DNA of 17,633 nt from contig JAYMGJ010000759.1 in NCBI GenBank assembly GCA_037178675.1, positions 1-17,633 on the forward strand. Reading direction: 5' to 3'. Under the pieces are notes generated by a model, which did not search any database, was not told where the DNA came from, and worked only from the letters and a program-made list of their open reading frames with translations. The position numbers were made by a program, and so were the translations under genes. This DNA comes from Scleroderma bovista (Eukaryota; Basidiomycota; Agaricomycetes; Boletales; Sclerodermataceae). Position 1 is the first letter of the stretch. Every line of letters begins with the position of its first letter. Below, piece by piece: positions 9,258 to 15,670 of this stretch.

Positions 9258-9524
9258 TTCTTGTATGGGAGTTGGACTGCAGTAGGTTGCATTCCTCTCT
9301 CATACTGAAATGATCACCAATCCTTGGATTCTTCTGCTTCTTGGCGGTTCTTGTGCGAGGGATGACTGCCAGACGATGGCATTCATCTCTTGCTCCAGGA
9401 TAGTCATTCTTGTGCGATAGATGGCTATGACAAGCTTGTATTCATCCTTCGCATAAGGATAGTCATGACTTTGCGTGATATGGATAGCGAGGGCTGTCTG
9501 TATCCCTCAAGTCGGGACAATCTT
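9258..9524 (+). repeat. Decayed 59-nt tandem repeat array
   Basis: Three consecutive 59-nt blocks begin at 9348, 9407 and 9466, and a fourth, separated by 31 nt, begins at 9258. Blocks 2 and 3 share TTCTTGTGCGA at the start and GGATAGTCA at the end. Block 1 shares TTCTTGT and a GCATTC core. Block 4 is weakest. Blocks 1 and 2 also share an upstream TTCTTCTGCTTCTT (9238 and 9329). The period is not a multiple of three and there is no ORF. Spacers are absent, so it is not a CRISPR array. Confidence 0.55.
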
Positions 9525-9833
9525 TCAACAGATCTTGGGTGTGCGTTCTTCGCATTAGTTTCATCGGCTAACTTTCTCCATGTCCACAGTACCAAACACG
9601 TTTGGTGCGTGACACCGCAACCGCTTTTCCCTTCTTTTTTCCTCCTCTCCCTCTCTCGCGCAATGTCAGACCCCCAGTCATGTACCAAATGGCCACTCTA
9701 CATTTAGTCACTTACTTGTCCGCCTTCCCTAGCAACCTCTCACGTCCGGGGCTTCGTCCCGACCTACAATATTTCAGTTTACCCCCAGTCTTTTTATACA
9801 CTCACGATATACCACGCATGTACAGTCTACCAT

Positions 9834-9846
9834 AGGGCTACGCCCT
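9834..9846 (+). other. Hairpin near the LINE 3' end
   Basis: AGGGC-TAC-GCCCT forms a 5-bp stem with a 3-nt loop, 21 nt upstream of the A tail. Some LINE reverse transcriptases recognise a 3' stem-loop of their RNA. The role here is inferred. Confidence 0.45.
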
Positions 9847-9867
9847 GAGGACCCAAAACTTGGAATT

Positions 9868-9884
9868 AAAAAAAAAAAAAAAAA
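9868..9884 (+). other. LINE poly(A) tail
   Basis: Seventeen consecutive A follow GGAATT and precede TCACCTTGTT, the 3' target duplication. This marks target-primed reverse transcription of a polyadenylated RNA. Confidence 0.8.
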
Positions 9885-9894
9885 TCACCTTGTT
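9885..9894 (+). repeat. 3' copy of LINE target-site duplication
   Basis: TCACCTTGTT, matching TCGCCTTGTT at 49-58 apart from one CpG transition. Genomic sequence outside the LINE resumes here. Confidence 0.6.
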
Positions 9895-10038
9895 TGGCAC
9901 CTCTATCTCTCGATCTCGTCCTTACCAAGTCTCCTTCCCTTCAGTTTCACTGCTGCCCTCCTCCATTTCTTTCCCATTGCTCTTTCATCTCCATGTCGAG
10001 TTTTTTTTAATGAATCATCTTTGGCAAGTAGTTGCAAG

Positions 10039-10124
10039 CTATGTGATAGCTTGGAATACTTTGGCATCGAAATCCCTCAGCACTTGTATGGTTGATTTCC
10101 CTGAACTGCGTGAGAGTGCAACAT
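10039..10124 (-). pseudogene. Helicase relic, C-terminal piece
   Basis: Reading the - strand from the AACAT duplication gives VALSRSSGKSTIQVLRDFDA and then KVFQAIT, ending at TAG (10039-10041). This completes the LYVALSRS motif VI of Pif1/Helitron-type SF1 helicases, whose first half (GGLSLFNLYV) ends at 14859 on the other side of the gypsy element. The TAG may be a premature stop, because family members normally run some 20-40 residues further. Downstream (9895-10038) I see no coding frame. Confidence 0.75.
10120..10124 (+). repeat. Target-site duplication AACAT, left copy
   Basis: AACAT directly precedes TGTCA of the left LTR and recurs at 14859-14863 after the TGACA of the right LTR. Confidence 0.9.
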
Positions 10125-10748
10125 TGTCAAGACCGGTTCTTCACCGATCTGATCTCTACGAGGGGTCTGGGGGTCAGAGGTTGGCCTAGCGGTAAGACCG
10201 AGGTGCTACGTAGTGTAGTCGCGCTTCCCGAGTAATAGGAAGGCCGACCGAGGGTCTGACGGAGAGTCCGAGGGTAAATGGTCTACGACCGAGTGCTTGT
10301 ACGAGGATAGAGACGGAGAGCACGAAGAGAGAACAGATGGGAAGTATCTTATTCGATATTCGAACTGAGACTACAACAGACCAAGTATCTAGGTATTTAT
10401 ACTGAGTGGAACGGATGAGGCGATGTACGGGAAGTCGGGATTACCGACGAACAACGAGCGCAGCACAGCGCGCTGAGTAAGTACGGTAAGTGCGATAACC
10501 GGATTACTGATAGACATTGTATTAGTAATGGAACGGGAACGGGAATGTATAGTAACCGGAAACGAGAAAGGAAACATATTAGGTAATCGAACAGAGAGAC
10601 AGAAATGGACAGCGCGCTCACCGATCGGTGGCAATACAGGACAGATAGAAAGAAACAGAAAAGGGAGTACATACAATAGACGGACGGCGAACGCGTGGAC
10701 GCGATCGGACAATAGGGTACAGGGTGATTGGATGTCACGGTCGTGACA
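10125..10748 (-). repeat. 3' LTR of the gypsy element
   Basis: 624 bp, same length as its partner at 14235-14858. I count 24 base differences between them, all transitions at CpG sites, and no gaps. It contains the TATA box (10401-10394) and the 11-nt self-primer (10366-10356) on the - strand. Confidence 0.93.
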
Positions 10749-10761
10749 GTATCCCCCTCTT
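10749..10761 (-). promoter_or_regulatory. Polypurine tract
   Basis: On the - strand AAGAGGGGGATAC directly precedes the 3' LTR. A purine run next to the LTR primes plus-strand DNA synthesis. Its position independently confirms the - strand orientation of the element. Confidence 0.75.
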
Positions 10762-10844
10762 GGGGCCGAGCCCACGAGGCTGCAATGCGTATTCCACACC
10801 GAATGTGTGCGACCATTGTCTGGGTTTGAAAATCGGTTAGGGCG

Positions 10845-10851
10845 TATATAA
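10845..10851 (+). promoter_or_regulatory. TATA box of the antisense gene
   Basis: TATATAA lies 61 nt upstream of ATG 10912 on the + strand, just inside the element's 3' LTR. The leader between them is pyrimidine-rich (CAACTTCTCTTTTC). This is a normal fungal core promoter layout and is separate from the LTR promoter. Confidence 0.6.
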
Positions 10852-10911
10852 GACTGGCCTTCGGTGATGGTAACCCAACAACTTCTCTTTTCATAACACC
10901 TTGATTTAATC

Positions 10912-11283
10912 ATGTCTGCTGGCAACATCAACAACATTGATTGGACGCGCGCCCCCTCGCCCGAGTTGGAAGGGAAACCGACCAACTCGATACAAGTACA
11001 AATCACCAAGTTCGACGAGCAGTCGCGTCGGCGACGAGAGCACTTGATGAAGCAAGCGGCCGAGCAAGAGGCGAGGAGATTGGCAGAGGAGGAGGCGAAG
11101 AGGGTCGCTGAGGAGAAGCGGAAAGCCAAGGAGCAGGCGAAGAAGGTCACCGAGGCGAAAGCGTGGGCCGACTTCGAGGCAAGGTGCAAGGCCGAGGCAG
11201 AGGTGAGGGCGAAGGAGAAGACCACGTCGCTGGCGGCTGGGGAGGAGATGCGGGCGCGATTGGGGCTGGGGCCGAAGCCCAAG
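10912..11283 (+). CDS. Antisense gene in gypsy element, first exon (coiled coil)
   Basis: The ORF starts ATGTCTGCTGGC and begins MSAGNINNIDWTRAPSPE. From about residue 40 to 110 it is an Ala/Glu/Lys/Arg-rich helix (QEARRLAEEEAKRVAEEKRK), almost certainly a coiled coil. It stops at 11293-11295 if unspliced. A splice at AAG|GTGCAT (11284) is possible but weak; GAG|GTGAGG (11203) is a better donor. Neither joins the second part in frame using acceptor CAG 11403. Similar coiled-coil-plus-cysteine-cluster ORFs accompany gypsy elements in mushroom genomes, as far as I recall. The gene runs opposite to gag-pol. The function is unknown. Confidence 0.6.
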
Positions 11284-11403
11284 GTGCATAATTGATTTAT
11301 TGTTATTTGACTTTGCTGACTTGTTCTTTGGTTAGCCTCATCAGGTCACTGCCCGTTCCAATACAGGCATAATGGGGTTCAGACCCCCTTGTGACTGATG
11401 CAG

Positions 11404-11911
11404 GCGAAGTGGTCACAGTGACGAGTGCGAGTTGGCCGATGGTGCGTGCACACCGACGTGCGGTCGGTGTCAGCGCTCCAAGATCAAGTGCACGTTCGAA
11501 ATTTTGACAGCAGCGATGGAGAGGTCGGTGAGCAGAGAGAAACGGAAGCAGAGCAAGAAGACGGTGGAGCCAAACACATTGCCGAGAGGAGGGGAGAAGC
11601 GCAAGAGGACGAAGAAGACGATCGCTGACGCCGCGAGTACAGAGGAGATCGAGGCGGCGATGGGAGGGTTTTCGGTGGCTGGACTGTTGAATCGCCCGGA
11701 CCCAGTCGCACTGGTCCTAGACCGCCGACTCGGGGATATCGTGGCAGCAATCGACCGCAACACCAGAGAGCTGGTGAAGCTCGGTCGAAAGGTGGAAGGG
11801 ATTGCCTGGGAAACGAAGAGGGTCGCAGATGCGAGGGACCCAAAGGGTAAGGGCAAGGCGAAGCCCGAGGAGAGTGAGGAACAGGAGGAGTCAGATGAGA
11901 CGGACGTATGA
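11404..11911 (+). CDS. Antisense gene in gypsy element, second exon (Cys cluster)
   Basis: The frame is open from 11399 to TGA 11909-11911, with no internal ATG near its 5' end, so it should be an exon downstream of 10912-11283. A CTGATGCAG acceptor precedes it. It encodes CTPTCGRCQRSKIKC: its C-x2-C-x6-C matches the first half of a fungal Zn2Cys6 DNA-binding cluster, but the second half is absent. A basic stretch (KRKQSKK, EKRKRTKK) follows, then an amphipathic helix (DIVAAIDRNTRELVKLGRK) and an acidic Glu-rich tail. The last codons and stop lie in sequence antisense to pol, so the natural C-terminus was probably lost with the pol deletion. It could be an accessory DNA-binding or gag-like protein. 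Confidence 0.55.
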
Positions 11912-12861
11912 AACCAAAGCGAAGGTTTTCGTCGATGAATGCCCGAAGGGTTTCGAGCTCGACGGGGGAGAGAGAGTAGAGTCTTCCGGGTGGTAATGGC
12001 GCTCCTTCTTCCAGTTCTATCTTGAGGTCGTGTTCCCGATGAGGTGCGAGTACCGATGCTTTCGCCTTGCTAAAGACGTCGGCAAAGTCGTGGTATGCCT
12101 CGGGGACAGAGGAGAGGTCGGGAGCAGCGTCGACCGACGCAGTGCGAAAGCTACCATCAGGCTTCAGCTGGACAGAGAACTGTTGAGAGCCATCGAGCTG
12201 GCAGGCCTTTAGAAAGGCTGCAGCGTTGATGAGAGCGATAGGTGGTGCCCGAAGACCGGGAGCCTGAGGCAAGTCGGTCGTGGAAGGAGACGAGACTGAC
12301 GTGTCGTGGAAGGAGATGAGACTGACATGTCGTCAAGTCTCAGCGCGCTTGGTGAGGGCGCTACAGGGTCGGGGAGTGAGCTCGGGGTTGGCACTTGCTG
12401 CGTAGATGTTCTGAACTTAATACTGCTCAATACCCAGTCAATCGACGGATTGTATCGGGTGAGCCAGTTGTGTCCGAGAACGATCTTACAGTCAGAGTCC
12501 AACGGGGTGACATAAAATGTCATTGGGGTGACGTCGCCAGAGGGAAAACGGATAGGTAGATTGGTTGCTTCGGTAATTATGGTGGTGGTGGTACCGTTGA
12601 ATAGACGGAGAACGATCGGGGATACCGAGTAGCGTGAAAGAGTGTTCATATTGGCAAATGACGGATCTACAAAACAGTGGGTAGAACCCGAATCTACTAA
12701 CGCAGGAAAGGAAGGCATAGTATGGTCAATGATTGTTACAGAGGGTCGGAGAGAATTCGGATCGGAAAGAGCGGCTGCGTTGAGTCGGGCCTCCATAGGT
12801 GCACAGTCAGGAACAATGCAACTCCCACTCTGTGCGGAGTCTCGGGAGTTGCTATCTATTT
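11895..12861 (-). pseudogene. Gypsy pol remnant: protease and start of RT
   Basis: In the -1 frame after gag, the sequence encodes a retropepsin with active site ALVDSGSTHCFVD (about 12702-12664) and the downstream IVLGHNWL block. A 26-nt tandem duplication (12278-12329) then shifts the frame. The next frame continues into the RT approach: a DFADVFSK block, LAPHREHDLKIELEEG, LYSLSPVELETLR and FIDENLRFGFIRPS. This is the conserved start of Ty3/gypsy RT. Homology stops there, at about 11895-11905, where the antisense gene begins. RT palm, RNase H and integrase are deleted. The remnant retains no polymerase. Confidence 0.85.
12278..12329 (-). repeat. 26-bp tandem duplication that shifts the pol frame
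   Basis: Copies at 12278-12303 and 12304-12329 differ at two positions, both CpG transitions (GACGAG/GATGAG and ACGTG/ACATG). Because 26 is not a multiple of three, the protease and RT segments lie in different frames. Subtracting 26 nt brings them into phase. Confidence 0.85.
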
Positions 12862-14193
12862 TTTTGCCTCAGTGGAGGCCGTCGGTTTGGCTTCCAACGT
12901 GTTGTTCGTAGTAGTGGTGGTAGCTGCCCTAGCCTTGGCTGCTCGAGAGCCTGACTTGGGGCAGTCCTTGGCCTTGTGGCCAGTTGCACCACAGAACATG
13001 CACAGATTCATGTCGAACCTGCGCTTGCGTTCCTCAGAGGCCAGCTTGCCGTCCTTGCCAAGCTTGTCCGAAAGCTCAGCAGTCTTGCCCGACTTGTTAG
13101 ATTTCTGAGTCGGGGTCGACGACGAAGAGGACTGGGCAGCATTGCCCGAGGATTTACCCTTGTCGGTCTTACCCGACTTGGTGTTGGGGGTGTTGGTACT
13201 AGTGCTGGTAGAGGTCTTGTTCTGACGTGCGACCTCTTCCTTGCGTTCCCAATATCGGGCGTCGATCTCCTGGGTGAGGACGTGAAGACCGTTCAGAGTG
13301 TGCGGCTTACCGACGCGGCTTATCTTGTCCTTGATTCAGTTGGGGAGACCTGTGTAGAAGTGATGACACAGGGCGCCATCGCCATAGCCCCGAACCTGAG
13401 ACGCGATACGGTTGAAGTCAACCACGTATCGATTGGCACGATGGTTTTCCTTCATATGGAGGTGGTCGAGCTGATGCTCGGCGTCGGCAACAGGGTCGTG
13501 GGGACCGAAGGTGGTTTGGAGTTCAATGATGAACTCTTCCCAATCGGTCATCCAGATCAGACGGTTGAGGGGGTCTCCTGCACCGAGTAGGTCTGGCTCG
13601 AACCATTCAAGAGCCATTCCTTTGAGGTACGATTGCACGAACGTGACCTTGGTTCGGTCAGTGCGAAAAGCCTTTGGTCGGTCCTGGAAGTTGAGCTCAC
13701 ACTGGACTAAGAATGTGCGAAGCTTCTTTGGATCGGTACCGTTGAAGGTATCGGGTTCGCGCACCTTGGTGCGAGACGAAGACTCAGATGAGTGCGAAGA
13801 CCGCACAAGTCTGTCGATAGCGATGGAGAGGTTGTTAAAGATGACTAGACCGGCCTCTTCTTGGTCAGGGATGCCTTCAATGGGGTCTTCACCGCCATCA
13901 TCAGGGTTGGGGTCATCGGGGTCGTCGGGACCATCACCTCCGGGACCATCATCACCGGGATGGTCATCACCTAGGTCATCGCCGAGATCTTCGACGAAGG
14001 CCCCAGGTGGGCGACGTTGAGCGGGGGAGGAGGCTCTCCGAGCGGAGAAGCCTTGGAACTGGGAGACAGAGTCGGGTGAGCACCTGAGGCTGGTCAGAGT
14101 GCTCAATGCAGCAGCCCAACGAGTGTCGGATGCTGAGGGTTCTGGGTTGTTTGCGTGAGCAGTGCGCGAGCGAGTTTGAATTGTCCTGGACAT
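12856..14193 (-). pseudogene. Gypsy gag (capsid and zinc knuckle), one nonsense codon
   Basis: Gag packages element RNA into virus-like particles. The frame starts at ATG 14191-14193, 41 nt inside the 5' LTR, and runs 445 codons to TAG 12856-12858, with a single TGA at 13336-13338. Order: an N-terminal linker, an acidic Asp/Gly/Pro-rich stretch (residues about 70-105), a Ty3-type capsid (REPDTFNGTDPKKLRTFL, SYLKGMALEWFEPDLL, HLHMKENHRANRYVVDFN) and a zinc knuckle CMFCGATGHKAKDC (13002-12961). The internal TGA replaces what would be an Arg CGA between GLPN and IKDK, another CpG transition. The final codons form the A7 slippery site. Confidence 0.88.
12859..12865 (-). promoter_or_regulatory. 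-1 ribosomal frameshift heptamer A AAA AAA at gag end
   Basis: In the gag frame the - strand reads GCA AAA AAA TAG, so seven A form a classical X XXY YYZ slippery site right before the gag stop. The protease frame is open in the -1 phase from this point (AAA AAA ATA GAT AGC) through to the protease. Programmed -1 shifting would set the gag to gag-pol ratio. I did not establish a downstream pseudoknot. Confidence 0.7.
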
Positions 14194-14221
14194 GGGTGAT
14201 TGTGAACTCGTACAAGGCTAG

Positions 14222-14232
14222 AGTTCGAATAT
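14222..14232 (-). promoter_or_regulatory. Self-priming primer-binding site
   Basis: Two bases inside the 5' LTR edge the element strand reads ATATTCGAACT. It is the exact reverse complement of AGTTCGAATAT within the LTR (14476-14466), at the position expected for the mRNA 5' end. There is no TGG-type tRNA PBS. This matches the Tf1/sushi mechanism, in which the first 11 nt of the transcript prime minus-strand synthesis. Confidence 0.75.
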
Positions 14233-14234
14233 AC

Positions 14235-14858
14235 TGTCAAGACCAGTTCTTCACCGATCTGATCTCTATGAGGGGTCTGGGGGTCAGAGGTTGGCCTAGC
14301 GGTAAGACCGAGGTGCTACGTAGCATAGTTGCGCTTCCCGAGTAATAGGAAGGCCGACCGAGGGTCTGATGGAGAGTCCGAGGGTAAACGGTCTACGACC
14401 GAGTGCTTGTATGAGGATAGAGACGGAGAGCACGAAGAGAGAACAGATGGGAAGTATCTTATTCGATATTCGAACTGAGACTACAACAGACTGAGTATCT
14501 AGGTATTTATACTGAGTGGAATGGATGAGGCGATGTATGGGAAGTCGGGATTACCGACAAACGACGAGCGCAGCACAGCGCGCTGAGTAAGTACGGTAAG
14601 TGCGATAACCGGATTACCGATAGACATTGTATTAGTAATGGAACAGGAATGGGAATGTATAGTAACCGGAAACGAGAAAGGAAACATATTAGGTAATCGA
14701 ACAGAGAGACAGAAACGGACAGCGCGCTCACCGATCGGTGGCGATACAGGACAGATAGAAAGAAACGGAAAAGGGAGTACATACAATAGACGGACAGCAA
14801 ACGCGTGGACGCGATCGGACAATAGGGTACAGGGTGATCGGATGTCACGGTCATGACA
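14235..14858 (-). repeat. 5' LTR of the gypsy element
   Basis: 624 bp, TGTCA...TGACA, about 96% identical to 10125-10748. It carries the promoter described separately. It has more mutated CpG sites (13) than the 3' LTR (7), and both copies are mutated at two further sites. Confidence 0.93.
14466..14511 (-). promoter_or_regulatory. Gypsy TATA box and 11-nt self-primer at mRNA start
   Basis: TATAAATA (14511-14504, - strand) lies 35 nt upstream of AGTTCGAATAT (14476-14466). A start at this A would place the self-primer exactly at the RNA 5' end. The same pair exists in the 3' LTR at 10401-10356. Confidence 0.75.
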
Positions 14859-14863
14859 AACAT
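14859..14863 (+). repeat. Target-site duplication AACAT, right copy
   Basis: Identical to 10120-10124. On the - strand it is ATGTT inside the helicase codons for Tyr-Val of LYVALSRS. Confidence 0.9.
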
Positions 14864-15415
14864 AGAGGTTGAACAGGCTAAGGCCCCCTGTAGGTGGTGT
14901 GTTGCTATATCCATTATAATGTATGGGATTGTTCAACCTTGTGATTGATAGTCTGTGAATGCATATGCTGCTGTAATCAGAAACTGATGCCATTTGACCA
15001 TTTGCTGTGGTTGGTTTCCATCATTCTTGACAACCCAGACTTGCATAGACTTGGTAACAAGTTCAATGAATATGACAACTGCCTCTAGACCTTTTAATGG
15101 TTTGGCTTGCAGTTGCATGTGCTCTAGCTTCACCAAGAGGTATAATGGTACATTCTTCAAGACCATGTCTCATTCCTCCTTTGAGTATGTTTTGTCAGGG
15201 TGCAGTATTATGTCCATGATGGTTCCATGTGTGCTGTTGGTAATATCCTGGTCTGTCTCTACATTTGTAGTCACTATCACCTTCATGCCTATTGCTAGTT
15301 CCACCATGGCTAGCAATCATTCTTGCTTGGACTTCTTGTTTGACAATCATCTGGCCAGTGGCATGCCCTTGGATGGTGTCTTCTGCATAGCAGATGAAGA
15401 GATCAATACTATATA
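14859..15415 (-). pseudogene. Pif1/Helitron-like helicase relic, main piece
   Basis: On the - strand this reads LFICYAEDTIQG, then ELAIGMKVIVTTNVETD, NSTHGTIMDIILHPD, NVPLYLLVKLEHM and ITAAYAFTDYQSQG, and finally GGLSLFNLYV. The 'AYAFTDYxSQG' and 'LYVALSRS' blocks are the C-terminal motifs of a Pif1-like SF1 helicase found in Helitron-like or related mobile helicases of mushrooms. The copy is dead: a frame change near 15310, TGA at 15170-15172, TGA at 14933-14935 and a 2-nt CA insertion near 14897-14902, besides the gypsy insertion. Walker A and the Rep domain are absent from the window. Helitron versus another Pif1-type mobile helicase cannot be decided here. Confidence 0.75.
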
Positions 15416-15670
15416 CTAGTTACTAGTGCTATGCATCTGATAGCCATCAGGTAATCAATTTAAGCAGTCCAAAGTGCATGCAGCAAGCAAGGGTTCTGCT
15501 GACGCAGGCAGCATTTCGAGTGCGGCAGTATCCCTTTAATTACATAAGGCCCCCGACCTGCCATTGGCCTTGAGCTGAAAGTACTGAGGCAGGAATGGTT
15601 CTTATACAACGACCCTTCATGAAACTACTACTGCGGTGTATACCAGACTTGGGGATAGAAATCTAATATC
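15416..15670. other. Spacer between helicase relic and RBR gene
   Basis: There is no ORF or recognisable motif here. It should contain the 3' UTR of the RBR gene (- strand), but I see no clear AATAAA signal. Confidence 0.4.

Larger units (their letters stand above)
59..9882 (+). mobile_element. Tad1-like non-LTR retrotransposon (LINE), interrupted
   Basis: This is a non-LTR retrotransposon with a 5' UTR (59-226), ORF1 (227-1975), ORF2 (about 1968-7212, broken), a 3' UTR and a run of 17 A (9868-9884). It is bracketed by a 10-nt target duplication. ORF2 has an APE-type endonuclease, a reverse transcriptase, an RNase H with its catalytic acids and a C-terminal Cys/His motif. This order is typical of the fungal Tad1 clade. 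A solo LTR (3179-4428) sits between endonuclease and RT. The interval after ORF2 is about 2.7 kb, which suggests a further insertion that I could not delimit. The 5' UTR contains a (TTTTCC)n tract at about 171-192. A 5-bp hairpin AGGGC/GCCCT (9834-9846) lies 21 nt before the A tail. The clade call rests on motif recall; a tree of the RT domain would settle it. Confidence 0.85.
10125..14858 (-). mobile_element. Ty3/gypsy LTR retrotransposon, internally deleted (4734 bp)
   Basis: Two 624-bp LTRs (10125-10748 and 14235-14858) with TGTCA...TGACA ends are flanked by AACAT duplications. The element reads on the - strand: 5' LTR 14858-14235, self-priming PBS, gag with zinc knuckle (14193-12856), -1 frameshift site, protease, and the start of RT broken at about 11900. 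Then comes an antisense gene (10912-11911), and a polypurine tract abuts the 3' LTR. The RT palm, RNase H and integrase are missing, so this copy is non-autonomous. Gag, self-priming and frameshifting fit the Tf1/sushi-like fungal chromovirus group, but the integrase that would prove a chromodomain is gone. LTR identity is about 96%. Confidence 0.93.

Noticed and set aside
9258..9524. Possible CRISPR array
   Set aside because: The repeats are contiguous, degenerate and 59 nt long, with no unique spacers, and the genome is eukaryotic.
11484..11890. C-terminal half of the - strand 11484-12272 frame as pol
   Set aside because: After FIRPS the translation is Ser/Pro-rich with no RT motifs and is antisense to the Cys-cluster exon.
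13000..13590. + strand ORFs opposite gag (12976-13590 and 13511-14020)
   Set aside because: They are shadows of the gag frame on the - strand, which shows capsid and zinc-knuckle motifs.
10125..14858. Classical Neurospora-type RIP (CpA-targeted)
   Set aside because: All LTR differences are at CpG; CpA-context changes independent of CpG were not seen.
14499..14993. ORF spanning the LTR and helicase edge (and 10389-11282)
   Set aside because: They translate non-coding LTR sequence; the pair is similar only because the LTRs are.
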